A DNA stretch of 58,446 nucleotides from Candidatus Hodarchaeum mangrovi (GCA_016839515.1 JAEOUE010000031.1:1-58446), one strand, 5' to 3'; shown: positions 34,904 to 46,197, counted from the first letter of the stretch. Notes: generated by a model from the sequence alone, not told the origin. Made by a program: numbers and translations.

Positions 34904-35038
34904 TTTTAGATATACCCTTCGTTTAAGTGTCAGAAAATTAGCCTCAGACCGCTCATCGTTCAACATATTCTATTCTGAACTATAAAAATTCTCATCATGG
35001 GCTATTTTGATAATGATACTGAATATTCTAATTAATTC

Positions 35039-35788
35039 CTATATCCCAAATTCTGATGGACGTGTTTTAACTTCTTGAGCTAAGTCTTGTAATAGTTTCA
35101 TAACTTTTTCAGTCTGAGAAGTGTTTCCTACCTTTTGGTATTTGTCATGTGCTTGTTTAAGTAAATCTATTGCCTCTTTCATATTCTCACGAGCACTTAT
35201 TAATGACTTAGCTCTTCTGTAAAGTGCATGAGCTTCATACCTAGTTGGATCTTCACGTCCCATTCGAAATTCTTCAACAGCTTTCTCTAAATAATATGCT
35301 TTGTCGAAATCGGATTCCATAGCAGCAGCTCTCTGTACAAAAGATCGAGCTCTAGCTCGAGCAGCTTCCATTTCCATACCTGTGGTTTGATATAATGCTC
35401 CCGCTGATTCAAATAATCTTGCAGATTCTATGAACTCACTATTTTGAGCCTTTGACTTGGCTAACTCTACTTGTGTTTGTGCTTGAATAGTTCGAGCCTG
35501 TCTGGCCTCTTCCATGAATCCTTCGGTTGAAAAAGTAACATTTGCCTTACCAAAACATCGAATAGCTTCAAGAAAATTAGATTCAAGCATGTAAATATAT
35601 CCTTGTGAACATAATCCATATGCTTCGGATCGTTTAGCAAGTTTTTTTTGATCTCCTCCTAAAAACAACTTTGATGAGTTAACAAATGATCCTTCGGCAT
35701 CTGAATAACGTTGTGATTCATAAAATACCATGCCACGGTCAAATTCTTCTTGAGCTTTTTTGATTTTATTGGACTTGAATATTGGCAT
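35039..35788 (-). CDS. TPR-like helical repeat protein
   Basis: This ~249-residue protein (from ATG 35788; the frame extends five codons further to 35803) is almost wholly helical, with TPR-type pairs such as FDRGMVFYESQRYSDAEGSF and YIYMLESNFLEAIRCFGKAN, repeating about every 35-40 residues. There is no signal peptide or membrane helix. It resembles archaeal scaffold proteins with TPRs; the partner is unknown. It is divergent from the giant surface protein gene. Confidence 0.75.
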   Translation of the reverse strand: MPIFKSNKIKKAQEEFDRGMVFYESQRYSDAEGSFVNSSKLFLGGDQKKLAKRSEAYGLCSQGYIYMLESNFLEAIRCFGKANVTFSTEGFMEEARQARTIQAQTQVELAKSKAQNSEFIESARLFESAGALYQTTGMEMEAARARARSFVQRAAAMESDFDKAYYLEKAVEEFRMGREDPTRYEAHALYRRAKSLISARENMKEAIDLLKQAHDKYQKVGNTSQTEKVMKLLQDLAQEVKTRPSEFGI

Positions 35789-35803
35789 GAAATAAACCTC
35801 CAA

Positions 35804-36178
35804 TTGAGATGTTTCTTACTATAACCCAATTGAATGCATATATTGTACTGTTATATATACAAGTTTTTTTTAAAATTATTAAAACCTTCTTATAAATTAA
35901 CTAGTCCAAAAAGCTTGTTAAAATTTTCTTTCTTTATCAATATAAAGAGATTTCAAGCCTGATTTTTAGGAACATCATTAATACATTTCTTTTATAATAA
36001 TTTTAATAATATTAGGCTGATTAATTGACTATTTAAAATTATTTCATTAGTACAAAGAGAATAAGAAAAGATAAATAAAGCCTCCCTTGTATGAATCCTC
36101 CTAGACTAGAATACTTTGGTATTTCATCTTGATACTATCCAGTTCGAATGAAATAGATTTATTATTCATAAAGAGTTT
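35804..36178. other. Divergent gap before the surface-protein operon
   Basis: This 375-base AT-rich region separates the TPR gene from the giant surface protein gene. A TATA-like AGATAAATAAAG lies at about 36066-36077, which could drive the operon starting at 36179. No hairpin or repeat stands out. Confidence 0.5.
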
Positions 36179-39100
36179 ATGCTTCTAGGTGGAACAATCG
36201 TGAAGAATATTCAAAGGATTATTTCGTTAAATTTCTTTGTTATCCTAATTATATCAACTATCGCTATTAGTGCAGTCGATTACAGCTCATTAGCCACAAA
36301 AAAAGATTATAAAGGATTGTCCACGATACATACATTACGTAATAAGCATTTTTCGCAGTATTCTATAGCACAATTTACTAATAAAGAAGATTTTACTAGA
36401 ATTTCGTTAACTAAAAGCCTATCACAGATTCTTAATGGCAGTGCTCCTTATAATTTCTTTCCCGGGGACATCATTCGCTTTACAAATCGATTTACAATTC
36501 CTGGTCAAATTACGACTAATTATGCGTTATTAAATCATACAGTCTCTATTTTTTTAATAAAACAAGGGACTTTAAATCCCACTAATCCAACTTACTTCAT
36601 CAAAAATTCTACGACTAATGGAACTCAAGTTGGAAAATTTAAACTTACAGAAAACCCTGCAGAAGGATTTATTGATACTACGATAACTATCCCCGATTTA
36701 ACCACTCTTGAAGTAACTTATGGGATTCTACCTGGAGATAACGTAACTATTTACCAATATCTTGCTCCTTCACTAGGTTCGGGTGCTGAAGGCGTCCCAC
36801 CTTATGCTTACACGGATAATTTCACTCTAAGTGCGTTTCCAATCCTTTCCATTGGTACAGGTTTCGTGAATCCAGCTAGTGGTGACAATCAATTTCGACA
36901 GGGAGAAAATGCTAGTTTCATTTTAACAGCCTTATCAGGATCGGATCCAATTGACAATACTTCAATCAGTGCTACGATTCATTATAATAGCTCTGAGGTT
37001 CAAATAGCTAATACAACAGGATTGGGAATTATTTGTTATCTTCGAGATGTCACTACTGGTCTTCCAAGGACTTCAACCGATTCAAATGGACAATTACGAA
37101 TTATTGTTGTAACAACTTACCCAACCACGACTGAAGATAATTTTTTCATTAATATAACAGGTGATTTTATTGGTACAAGTGTCTATTCACCCGAAATTCC
37201 TGAATCAAGATATGCAAATAATAAAGCTCAATTCACAATAAGCAATGAGATGGATACAGCATCGATTACAATCACATTAGTAACTCCATCTGATTATATA
37301 CGTCCACCTAATGTAAATTTCACCATCGTTACAGCAAGAATTGCTATTATATACGCGTATACTGGAGCAACTTATTATATCCCAAATATTCCTGTACGAG
37401 CAACACTTGATACATATCCCACAGGAGTGAGTTTGTCAATTGCATCAGGATATACCAATAATGGTTCTGGATGGGCTTTAACAGATAGTTCTGGATATGT
37501 TGAATTTAATATCACTTCAGGATTTCCCATTCCTTATCAGTTAAAGACTCCAACAATTACTGTAGAAGCAGATTTGGCCAACCCATCTGCTCCTGGAGGT
37601 TCATACCCCTCAGGTCCTCCGAATGCTCCACATCGCTTTATTAGGGGGTCAGGGGACAAAATCCTAATCAGTGATAATCAAATGATTAGTATAGATCCTG
37701 AATTCTTAATTGGGCAGATTGGACTTTATTCCTATAATGCAAGCATTATACATCCTGGTGAAAGTGCAGTTTTAGAATTTGAGATTAATTCAAGTCAAGC
37801 TCCCTTAATTAACTTTGTTAAAGTGCCAGTAAAATTTGGACTTAATCAGGCAATTGCAGGTGTTTCTCTTTCAATTAGTGGATATACTCCTTATGGGAAT
37901 GGTTATTATCTTACTGATGCAAATGGGCGAATCAAAATAACAGTATCCTCTACTTACCTTATAACTCCAGAAATAATTCAAAATGTGATATTAGATATTA
38001 CTATAGACTTTGAAAACGATTCTAATGTTCGATGGATGGGAACATTTCATAGTGGAACAGCAACCTTTGCAGAGTATGATAAATCTTGGTCTACAAGTCA
38101 ATATTCTAGCTTAATTATAAACCCTCAATTTATTCTAAGCAATATCATCTTATCAACAACAAATGAGACAGGTGACACTAGAATTCGGCCAGGAGACGGC
38201 TTAGAAGTTACTTTCAAAGTTCAGGAACAGGGAACAGGCATAGCACTAGGTAGAGTTCCCGTTAATGTGTCCTTAATGAGTACGTATGCAGGGGTATCGC
38301 TGAGTATTGGTTCTACTCATGGGGGTTCTGCTGGGCCAAATTACTATTATTCTACTTTAACGGGATTAGTTTCTATTATCTTGAGCACTACATATGGAAT
38401 CACACCTAAAAATCTTCTAATCCAATTAAATGCAACTGCAGACTTTGCAAATGATTTATTAGATGTTTGGCATATTGGTCAAATTCCCTCCTCTGGAAAT
38501 TTTCGCTCAAACTTCTCTTATTCATATTTAATCCAAAATATTAACGTTGATCCTCAGTACTTCACAGGTATTATTTATATTCCATCTGATAACCAGCCTG
38601 TTACCCCTGTTCAGCAGACCGAAAATTTTATTATAGAATATGAGTTAAAGCTTAGGTACCAGTCATTAGATAATTTTCCATCAATTGATGATATTGTAAT
38701 TTCGATATTAGTAAATAATTCAAATCCTTCTGTCTATAATATGGCCGTAATCCCTTCAACAAGTCAAGATTCTTCAGCAAGTAGCGTAACGTTTCAATTA
38801 CAGACCAATGCAACTGGAGAAACACCAGAAGGAAAATATAATATAACAGCACGTGCTGATTTTGGAGGAGGAAGCTCGCTAGTATACAATATTACACATT
38901 CGACTGTTCCATCTGGAAAACTTGCTGGCTATTGGGTTAATGGATCTCAGACAGATGCCTATTCTTATATTAATTATATTTTTGAAGTAAAAAATCAAGA
39001 TAGGATTGTTCTTCAGGTAACTGGTGTTTCGGATCCTATCCATACAGATGAAGGTTATAATCCAATTACTACAAAATATGAGGTTTATCGAACAACAACG

Positions 39101-41233
39101 ACAATCATGATATTTGGTAGTTACAAAGATAATACACTTGATCCAGTGCAAGGGAGGGATATTATCCTTGCTTATGATTATCTAGGTTTAAGCTCTCCTG
39201 TCACATTAGCTACTGTAACAACAAATACTTCAGGGGAATTTTCTCAGCCTATTTCTCTTCCAACCACAACTCCCTTGCGTGATATTATTATTTTTGGAAG
39301 AGATTCAACTAATCCGATTCCTCAAGAAGTCAGGATTAATATAACGAATATTAGGGTTGTTACTACAATTTCTCTTGCCGATTACTCTTTAAGTAGCTAT
39401 ACAGGCACCGCAATATATGTAGGAGAAACAGTTACAGCCTCTGGAACCCTTCTAGATGACCAAGGAGTGCTTATCACCTCTGTCGAATTAGCAAGCCGAC
39501 TTCGTGTAATTGGGTGGGATGGGTCTGCAGAAGTAGGAATTGCAGTAGTTGATTCTCCAGTTTCGGGTACTTACTCTATCAATTATCAAATTCCTAGCGC
39601 TTATAGTGGTTCTACCCTTAATATTCGATTAAATATTACATCCCATGCTAATCTAATCCACTTCCGCCCTACATACACACAAATCCTCCTTGATGTTTAT
39701 AATGATATTCAGCTCAATAATTGGCGTATCTATCTTCCAGCAAATGGAGGTACCCTATCATTAACCAATGGAAGTACGTTTGTCATCCCAGATGTAGCTA
39801 ACAAATCTATTGAAATCCGAGGAGAGCTGCAGGACCAAGCTAGTCGTCCTTTGGATTCTAAAGATATTAGAGATTATTGGAATGCTACAACTCAACTAAG
39901 AACATTGGGTGCTCTAGCTACCTTTAACCTTCCATATGGTTTTCCAGGATACACTAATGTTACAATAATCTGGCAATTGTATCACATTACGGATGAAGGA
40001 ACAACTTTATCTAAGAAATTTTATATTACTCTTAAATGGGAGGTTTATGACGAAACTGCACCTATTATCACAGTTGTCAGTCCAGCAGGTCTTAACTCCT
40101 CTGCACTTCCAAATAACCCGTCTACATTAATTGTTGTCGACATCACTGATCCTTTTAATAACATTGTTTCAGTAGGATTAAACCCTTCTACAGTTTATAT
40201 CTTCATTGATGGCTTTTCTACCTCAATGACTCAAACTGGCTCTAATGAATTTAGTTTTACTTGGGATACCTCCTCTGCAACTGATAAAATTTATACCATG
40301 TTTATTATAGCATATGATTTTGCCAATAATAAACAAAATATTACATTACTTGTAGTCATTGATATATTAGCACCTATTGGAACACTCGATGTTACTCAGA
40401 ATACAAATAATTACGTAAATATCACCTCGGGAGGTGATGTTATAATTTCTGGGACGCTTACTGAAGCTGTGTCGTCTACTGGTAGATCTAGTGGTCTAGA
40501 TGAATCAACAATATACCTTCAGATTATCAACAACACTGGTTTTACTATTGTAAATAGACTTGTTACTTTAACTGGAGGAACAGTTGAAGAACGATGGACG
40601 ATCATTTTAAACGCTGATGATCTTGAAAATATGGCACGAAATCCAGCTTTTATTTCTACATCTGAAAATTGGAAAATTCGTTTAGTGTTTAATGACCTTG
40701 CAGGAAATTCAGACTTTAAAGAGCTAGATGTAAAATTAGACAAAGATAATCCAACTATCACAATAGTAGAAGGCGAAGGCACACCTTCAATTGTAACTGA
40801 ACCATTTAGCTTTAATATTTCCCTTATAGATGATCAGAGTGGGATTAATTCTTCCACTATCTTTATACAAATTTATAATAACAACGATCAACTTATTGAT
40901 ACTATAATAAGCCCTAATATAGTAATTGAGCAAAAAACAACAAGTATATATCAGGTATCATATAATCCTGAACTATTACCCTCAGGAGTTTATTATATTC
41001 AAGCTCATGTATTTGATAATACAGGAAATACCAACTCTGTCAATGATGAAGTGTTTTTCATACCCCCTCGGCCCTCAACAACTACACCAACTACAACAAG
41101 TCCTCCAAATGGAGGCCCTTCTTTGGGTGGTGTGAATTTATTTACATTTATTATATTTGATATTCTAGCTCTTGCAGGGGGAGTTATTCTTGCCATAGTA
41201 TATGAAAAATATCGAAAACCAAAGATAACCTAA
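36179..41233 (+). CDS. Giant secreted surface protein with tandem beta-domains and C-terminal anchor
   Basis: This 1,684-residue protein has an N-terminal signal-type hydrophobic segment (about 13-32), then a long Ser/Thr/Asn/Gly/Tyr-rich extracellular region with many NxS/T sites, then a Thr/Pro linker and one C-terminal membrane helix with a KYRKPK cytoplasmic tail. Four related modules occur; their GVSLSI cores are at G416, G561 and G705, and a degenerate copy is near 281. Later domains look Ig/Fn3-like (SLIDDQSGINSSTIF). A GTG at 36200 with GGTGG before it is an alternative start. It heads a seven-gene operon with MoxR and DUF58 proteins. Confidence 0.88.
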   Translation: MLLGGTIVKNIQRIISLNFFVILIISTIAISAVDYSSLATKKDYKGLSTIHTLRNKHFSQYSIAQFTNKEDFTRISLTKSLSQILNGSAPYNFFPGDIIRFTNRFTIPGQITTNYALLNHTVSIFLIKQGTLNPTNPTYFIKNSTTNGTQVGKFKLTENPAEGFIDTTITIPDLTTLEVTYGILPGDNVTIYQYLAPSLGSGAEGVPPYAYTDNFTLSAFPILSIGTGFVNPASGDNQFRQGENASFILTALSGSDPIDNTSISATIHYNSSEVQIANTTGLGIICYLRDVTTGLPRTSTDSNGQLRIIVVTTYPTTTEDNFFINITGDFIGTSVYSPEIPESRYANNKAQFTISNEMDTASITITLVTPSDYIRPPNVNFTIVTARIAIIYAYTGATYYIPNIPVRATLDTYPTGVSLSIASGYTNNGSGWALTDSSGYVEFNITSGFPIPYQLKTPTITVEADLANPSAPGGSYPSGPPNAPHRFIRGSGDKILISDNQMISIDPEFLIGQIGLYSYNASIIHPGESAVLEFEINSSQAPLINFVKVPVKFGLNQAIAGVSLSISGYTPYGNGYYLTDANGRIKITVSSTYLITPEIIQNVILDITIDFENDSNVRWMGTFHSGTATFAEYDKSWSTSQYSSLIINPQFILSNIILSTTNETGDTRIRPGDGLEVTFKVQEQGTGIALGRVPVNVSLMSTYAGVSLSIGSTHGGSAGPNYYYSTLTGLVSIILSTTYGITPKNLLIQLNATADFANDLLDVWHIGQIPSSGNFRSNFSYSYLIQNINVDPQYFTGIIYIPSDNQPVTPVQQTENFIIEYELKLRYQSLDNFPSIDDIVISILVNNSNPSVYNMAVIPSTSQDSSASSVTFQLQTNATGETPEGKYNITARADFGGGSSLVYNITHSTVPSGKLAGYWVNGSQTDAYSYINYIFEVKNQDRIVLQVTGVSDPIHTDEGYNPITTKYEVYRTTTTIMIFGSYKDNTLDPVQGRDIILAYDYLGLSSPVTLATVTTNTSGEFSQPISLPTTTPLRDIIIFGRDSTNPIPQEVRINITNIRVVTTISLADYSLSSYTGTAIYVGETVTASGTLLDDQGVLITSVELASRLRVIGWDGSAEVGIAVVDSPVSGTYSINYQIPSAYSGSTLNIRLNITSHANLIHFRPTYTQILLDVYNDIQLNNWRIYLPANGGTLSLTNGSTFVIPDVANKSIEIRGELQDQASRPLDSKDIRDYWNATTQLRTLGALATFNLPYGFPGYTNVTIIWQLYHITDEGTTLSKKFYITLKWEVYDETAPIITVVSPAGLNSSALPNNPSTLIVVDITDPFNNIVSVGLNPSTVYIFIDGFSTSMTQTGSNEFSFTWDTSSATDKIYTMFIIAYDFANNKQNITLLVVIDILAPIGTLDVTQNTNNYVNITSGGDVIISGTLTEAVSSTGRSSGLDESTIYLQIINNTGFTIVNRLVTLTGGTVEERWTIILNADDLENMARNPAFISTSENWKIRLVFNDLAGNSDFKELDVKLDKDNPTITIVEGEGTPSIVTEPFSFNISLIDDQSGINSSTIFIQIYNNNDQLIDTIISPNIVIEQKTTSIYQVSYNPELLPSGVYYIQAHVFDNTGNTNSVNDEVFFIPPRPSTTTPTTTSPPNGGPSLGGVNLFTFIIFDILALAGGVILAIVYEKYRKPKIT

Positions 41234-41323
41234 AAAATAATTAAATTAAAGAAAAGAAAAATAATAAGAATGATGGTATTAACATAAGCTATTTAGTAAC
41301 AGAAGAATTCAAATCAGGAAATA

Positions 41324-41833
41324 GTGATAAGAATGAGAACCTTAAATTATTTTGCGCAAGCTCAACCAAGTATCCCAATAGAAATTGCAATTCTCTTCAT
41401 TGGAGTTTTAGCCATAATTGGATTTTTAATTGTTTATTTCAGAAAACAGATATTAGAACGTCTAGGTGTAGGTGCTGTCAAGAAAACCATTATGGAACAG
41501 GAAATTGAACAGCGACTTGTCCAAATTCGACAACTTGCACGTCAACAAATGTTCCGTGAAGCTTCTATCCTAATGTGGCAAACTATGACCCTAGCTTCAG
41601 AAGGATTTTTAGGAGTGTCTCGGCAACCAAACGAATCAGCTCGTCAACTTGGTGTCAAACTTATGAATCGAGGAGATATAGATCCTAGTGCTATTAATGC
41701 GATTGTAATTGCATTTGAGAAAGCAAGATATGGTCAAACGCCTTTAACAACTCAAGAATTTAAGGATGGATTATCAGGATTACATCAATTTCTTCAAACA
41801 GCTACCTCTGTTGGGGAAATACCTATGGAATAA
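41324..41833 (+). CDS. Membrane protein with DUF4129-like C-terminus
   Basis: This 169-residue protein has one membrane helix (about 20-42) and a cytoplasmic helical region. The ending AFEKARYGQTPLTTQEFKDGL matches the DUF4129 signature, a domain often encoded beside MoxR and DUF58 genes. It follows the giant surface protein by 90 bases and precedes the DUF4350-like gene, consistent with a role in one envelope complex. Confidence 0.8.
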   Translation: MIRMRTLNYFAQAQPSIPIEIAILFIGVLAIIGFLIVYFRKQILERLGVGAVKKTIMEQEIEQRLVQIRQLARQQMFREASILMWQTMTLASEGFLGVSRQPNESARQLGVKLMNRGDIDPSAINAIVIAFEKARYGQTPLTTQEFKDGLSGLHQFLQTATSVGEIPME

Positions 41834-41879
41834 AATTGATAACAATAAAAAACGTAACTCATATAATGTGGGTCAAATT

Positions 41880-43592
41880 ATGGTAGAAATTAACCGAAGT
41901 AGTGCTGTTTTGATCGTCCTAGCAATTATAATTAGTTATCCTTTTATTTCAGCTTCATTATTAGGCTTTATTTTTAATCGCAGTTCTACGGACTTTTCGA
42001 TTTATAATACTGGTTGGAATGGGGTAAGTGAGTTCAAACAGAAATTTATTGATCATCCAAATCAGGGAAAAATCTCTACCATTGTGGGAAGCAGTAATAT
42101 TCTCAACAGACTAAATGCAACAGAGAAGAATAATTCACTTATTATATTAGGACCAGCTATTCATTATGACTTTTCAGAAGCACTAGCTATCCTTATGTTT
42201 GCTATTAATGGAGGACGTGTTTTAATAGCTGACGATTTTGGGACAGCAAACGATATTTTAAGCGTTTTGAACATTTTCTTAGGATTGATGTCCCAAATAA
42301 ATTTAGGGGATCTTGGACTTGATGGTATGAATCTTTTCGGAATGGATAGTGGTACAGGAAATATGCAGGGAACTTTAAATACTACAGGCTCTAATGTATC
42401 GTTCAATTTTCCGATTGCCGGAATCGCAATAAACGGAAGTCTTTTAGCTGATCAAGGTAGCTATTACGAAACCCCACTCACCCCTATATTTCATTCACCA
42501 GAAACCACTGCACAAGAAGGTACGTCTTATCAAATGCCAGCCCCTTGGGTCTCAGATTTTACGAAAGGATTTTCGGGAAATGGAGTCATTGGTAATTTTG
42601 CTTCAATAATCACAATGAAAGTACGATATCCAAATCGGACAGATCCTGGTTATCCTGAAAATCCACCTTACATAACTAAATGGGTTCCTATGAGCGAATT
42701 CCCTGCAGAAGTATCCGAATCTTATAATTTAGAAGAATATAACATTGAATTACCTGATATATCTTTCAGTATGCAAATTGCAGTGTTATATAGTAGTACT
42801 GAGGCGTGGATGGAATCAGATATTAATGCAGCAAAATCAAATGTCAACAATATTGAGCCTGATTTGAATGAATGGGGAAATCCAAATATAGGATTTCCTG
42901 TTTTTGTTTATTTTCCTTTTCCATTAGGAGGACAGATCATAATATGTTCTGACCCCTCTATCTTTATAAATCGTTATTTAGATGAAAATACTTATACAGA
43001 GGCTGCAACGTATGATAACGGACAATTTGCAGATAATCTTATCGATCTACTTATGGAGGGACGAGAAAGTCAAACAATAATCTTCGATGAGGGACATCTA
43101 GCAAATCATCCACTCTCTCCTATCTTACCTCTGAGTCTTTATCTTAAATTTCTTGATATGATTACAATGTTTCCTTTATTTGCTTGGGCTCTCCCTATAA
43201 TCGCTATTATCTTGTCTAGAAAGTTCATGCCCAAGAGAACGCAAGCAAAACCATTACTCCTCACTCGTGTTGAAAGATATTATGGAAGAAGTTTCTTCGC
43301 AGTGAAGATGCGATGGTTCCTAGAGTATAAACAATATTCTAGGGGATTAGAATTAATATATCGAAGATTAAAGCGTAATATAGCTCGTAGATATAATCCA
43401 GATGTTGAACTCACTCCGGATGTTATCTCAACCTATTTACTGAGTGAGTTTCCTGATCGTTTTAATCAAAAGAAACTTCTTGATGGACTTGTTTCTATTG
43501 AAAATATAATTGAAACAAGAGCCCCGCTTTTAGAAGAAGAATTTCTCAATCATTATTTATTCCTAAAATCCATTGGAATAGAAATTAGCTAA
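41880..43592 (+). CDS. DUF4350-like membrane protein
   Basis: Counting from ATG 41880 this protein has 570 residues. A first membrane helix (SAVLIVLAIIISYPFISASLL) is followed by an extracellular domain with SLIILGPAIHYDFSEAL and GGRVLIADDFG, the DUF4350 pattern, later TIIFDEGHLANHP, then a second membrane helix (MFPLFAWALPIIAIIL) and a cytoplasmic C-terminal helical domain. The frame is open from 41766, but that would overlap the upstream gene by 68 bases. It precedes moxR by 27 bases. Confidence 0.85.
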   Translation: MVEINRSSAVLIVLAIIISYPFISASLLGFIFNRSSTDFSIYNTGWNGVSEFKQKFIDHPNQGKISTIVGSSNILNRLNATEKNNSLIILGPAIHYDFSEALAILMFAINGGRVLIADDFGTANDILSVLNIFLGLMSQINLGDLGLDGMNLFGMDSGTGNMQGTLNTTGSNVSFNFPIAGIAINGSLLADQGSYYETPLTPIFHSPETTAQEGTSYQMPAPWVSDFTKGFSGNGVIGNFASIITMKVRYPNRTDPGYPENPPYITKWVPMSEFPAEVSESYNLEEYNIELPDISFSMQIAVLYSSTEAWMESDINAAKSNVNNIEPDLNEWGNPNIGFPVFVYFPFPLGGQIIICSDPSIFINRYLDENTYTEAATYDNGQFADNLIDLLMEGRESQTIIFDEGHLANHPLSPILPLSLYLKFLDMITMFPLFAWALPIIAIILSRKFMPKRTQAKPLLLTRVERYYGRSFFAVKMRWFLEYKQYSRGLELIYRRLKRNIARRYNPDVELTPDVISTYLLSEFPDRFNQKKLLDGLVSIENIIETRAPLLEEEFLNHYLFLKSIGIEIS

Positions 43593-43619
43593 AATAAATT
43601 AAAGATCAATTTAGTTGAA

Positions 43620-44681
43620 GTGGAAAAAATGAGCAAACTTGACACTAAAGAAAAAGACTTCACCGGAGACGATCTCTCATATGAAATGCTTGAAGTAAAT
43701 GATGTTGCCAGAGCATATCAACAGATTATGGGAGAAATCCGTAAAGTCTATATAGGAAGAACCGAGATTTTTGAAATGTTATGGATTGCAATGTTAACTG
43801 GGAAACATGTCTATCTAGAAGGTGTTCCAGGGATTGGAAAGACATACATGGCAAATTCCTTCTCAAAATGTCTCGGAACAGCTTTTAGCCGTATTCAGTT
43901 CACTCCTGATATGCTTCCTTCAGACATTGTGGGAACTAATATTTTTAATCCGAAAACAGGGACTTTTCGTCTAAAAAAAGGCCCTATTTTTGGAAATGTT
44001 ATCCTTGCTGACGAAGTTAACCGTGCCCCTCCAAAAACTCAATCTGCAATGCTTGAAGCGATGGCAGAAGGGCAGGTTTCAATCGAAGGTGAAACCCATA
44101 AACTTGAAAAACCTTTTGTAGTATTAGCCACAGCAAATCCTGTTGAACAGGAAGGTACCTATCCTCTTCCTGAAGCACAACTTGATCGATTCATGATTAA
44201 AGTTATAATTCACCATTCTTCTCCTGAAGATGAATTGAGAATTATTAAATTTAAAAATGAACCTGTACCTGCAACTATCAAACAAGTTGTTTCACCTCAA
44301 ACTATTGTTGCTATGATGGAAGTTGTAAAGCGTGTTTATGTATGTCCAGAGATACTAGAAATGATACGTGATATTACTGTTGCCACGCGAACGGATCCCA
44401 GGTTGGTTTTGGGCTGTTCACCTCGTGGTAGCGAGAGTTTACTGTTGGCTGGAAAGTCAAGAGCTGCGATCCATGGACGTGATTATGTTATTCCTGATGA
44501 TATTTTGTTGATGATTCCTCACATTGTTCATCATCGTGTTATTCTCAAACCCGAAGCAGAGCTTGAGGGTATCACACAGATCCGTATCTCTGAGGATATT
44601 CGTGATAATATCGTAATTCCCGTTGACCCAACCGAAGAAGAAATGGTTTATGAAGAATATGTTGAAGAGGTAGAAGAATAG
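43620..44681 (+). CDS. moxR: MoxR-type AAA ATPase
   Basis: This 353-residue AAA+ ATPase has Walker A GVPGIGKT at about residue 68, Walker [22 protein letters not shown] and sensor [21 protein letters not shown], all typical of MoxR. MoxR proteins remodel clients together with vWA proteins. The start is GTG 43620 or ATG 43629. The gene is flanked by DUF4350 and DUF58 genes, the usual MoxR partners. The C-terminal tail is acidic. Confidence 0.95.
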   Translation: MEKMSKLDTKEKDFTGDDLSYEMLEVNDVARAYQQIMGEIRKVYIGRTEIFEMLWIAMLTGKHVYLEGVPGIGKTYMANSFSKCLGTAFSRIQFTPDMLPSDIVGTNIFNPKTGTFRLKKGPIFGNVILADEVNRAPPKTQSAMLEAMAEGQVSIEGETHKLEKPFVVLATANPVEQEGTYPLPEAQLDRFMIKVIIHHSSPEDELRIIKFKNEPVPATIKQVVSPQTIVAMMEVVKRVYVCPEILEMIRDITVATRTDPRLVLGCSPRGSESLLLAGKSRAAIHGRDYVIPDDILLMIPHIVHHRVILKPEAELEGITQIRISEDIRDNIVIPVDPTEEEMVYEEYVEEVEE

Positions 44682-44724
44682 TCTAATTATAATATTCACC
44701 TCCCTCTATGTATAAAAAAAATAG

Positions 44725-46194
44725 GTGAAAACATCGATGCTTTCCTCTCGTGGTGCTTTTATAGCAATAGGCGGAATTCTTTTACTTTCCGTTGGTTTAA
44801 GTGCTAAAGGTATTGGCACAGTTACTACAATGATCCCGATTTTATTTGCAGGAGAAGGTTTTACACCAAATCCCTCTGAAAACACTACATCAGGATTAGA
44901 ATGGTTAGAAGCCTTTGAAATCTTGAATGAATCTCCAATTGTTGATTATGGTATGTTTCTAGGTACACTTCTCGTTCTAGCAAGTGTTATTGGTTTACCC
45001 TTCTTCAGAGCTTCGTCCAATGCATCTCTAATCAGAGTTACAAGAAAAGTGGATAGAGAGAAGGCATTTGCTGGGGAATATATCCATGTTACAGTACGTA
45101 TAGAAAATACTGGTATGAGGAGATTAGACTTTCTAGAAATTTATGACGCAATCCCAGATATGTTTGAAATTGTTCTTGGTGAAAATTTCATTATTACTCA
45201 ACTTTCTGGTAAAGAAACTAAAGAATTCTCTTATATTATCCAAGTTAGCACAAGAGGAGTTTATCGTATTGGACCGACAAAGGTCATAATCCATGATCGA
45301 CTTGGATTTTATTTTGAAGAAAATGTTCGCCATTTTTACACTGAAATTCTTTGTTATCCATCATATGAAGATATTCGTCGAATGGAAGCCCTGAGTAAGC
45401 GTCGACAACAGGGAAAAATGTTTGGGGCCCATAAAACCAGATTGAAAGGAATGGGAGATGATTTTCATGCTCTAGCACGTTATTATCCAGGTGCACCCTT
45501 CAAATCACTAGATTGGAAAGCTTTCAGTCGAACTGGAGAACTTATGGTTCGAGAGTTTGAAGCAGAAAAAAATATTCGTATGGTTGTTTTTTTGGATCAT
45601 AGCGGTAGCATGGGAGCAGGAATACCATATAACACTAAACTTGATTTTGCTATACGTTCTACTATGCTTGTCATGAAGATGGCAGAGGAAAGACAGGATC
45701 TTTTTGGTCTTATTACTTATTCAGATCGACCTACATCGTTTATCAAGCCTGGTGGGGGAAAAGCAATGTTTTTTCAGCTCTTAGAAATTCTTGCACTTGT
45801 TGAACCACAGGGGAGATCAGATCCCCTAGCAGCAGTAGATTTTGTTATGCAACGTGTTCCTAGAGCTTCGTTTTATGTATTTTTGACTGATTTGGAGTCT
45901 TCTGATTCAGAAATATTCACAGAAGCTGCAAAACGAGCAAGATCAATGAAAAATCATATTACAGTTATTTCGCCTTTTGGCCCATTATTTGAAACCAAAC
46001 TAACAGATCTAACTGCTACTGAACGAGCTATTGCAGAAGCGATTTTTGAAGAATATCTTGGATATAGGAAACAAGTAGAAGATCGTCTTCGTGGTATAGG
46101 TGTTGAAATCATTAATGTTGGTCCCGATGATATCTTACCGAATGTCATTAAAACATATACAGAAGGAAAAAAGATAGGAAAAGGAATGGTGTGA
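44725..46194 (+). CDS. DUF58 protein with von Willebrand factor A domain
   Basis: This 489-residue protein has two N-terminal membrane segments (about 9-40 and 75-95), a beta-rich extracytoplasmic part (VTVRIENTGMRRLDFLEIYD), the DUF58 motif FHALARYYPGAPFKSLDWKA and a vWA domain with MIDAS motif DHSGSMG near residue 291. It is the standard partner of MoxR. Start GTG 44725 or ATG 44737 (GGTGA upstream favours the latter). It precedes the next gene by three bases. Confidence 0.94.
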   Translation: MKTSMLSSRGAFIAIGGILLLSVGLSAKGIGTVTTMIPILFAGEGFTPNPSENTTSGLEWLEAFEILNESPIVDYGMFLGTLLVLASVIGLPFFRASSNASLIRVTRKVDREKAFAGEYIHVTVRIENTGMRRLDFLEIYDAIPDMFEIVLGENFIITQLSGKETKEFSYIIQVSTRGVYRIGPTKVIIHDRLGFYFEENVRHFYTEILCYPSYEDIRRMEALSKRRQQGKMFGAHKTRLKGMGDDFHALARYYPGAPFKSLDWKAFSRTGELMVREFEAEKNIRMVVFLDHSGSMGAGIPYNTKLDFAIRSTMLVMKMAEERQDLFGLITYSDRPTSFIKPGGGKAMFFQLLEILALVEPQGRSDPLAAVDFVMQRVPRASFYVFLTDLESSDSEIFTEAAKRARSMKNHITVISPFGPLFETKLTDLTATERAIAEAIFEEYLGYRKQVEDRLRGIGVEIINVGPDDILPNVIKTYTEGKKIGKGMV

Positions 46195-46197
46195 AAA

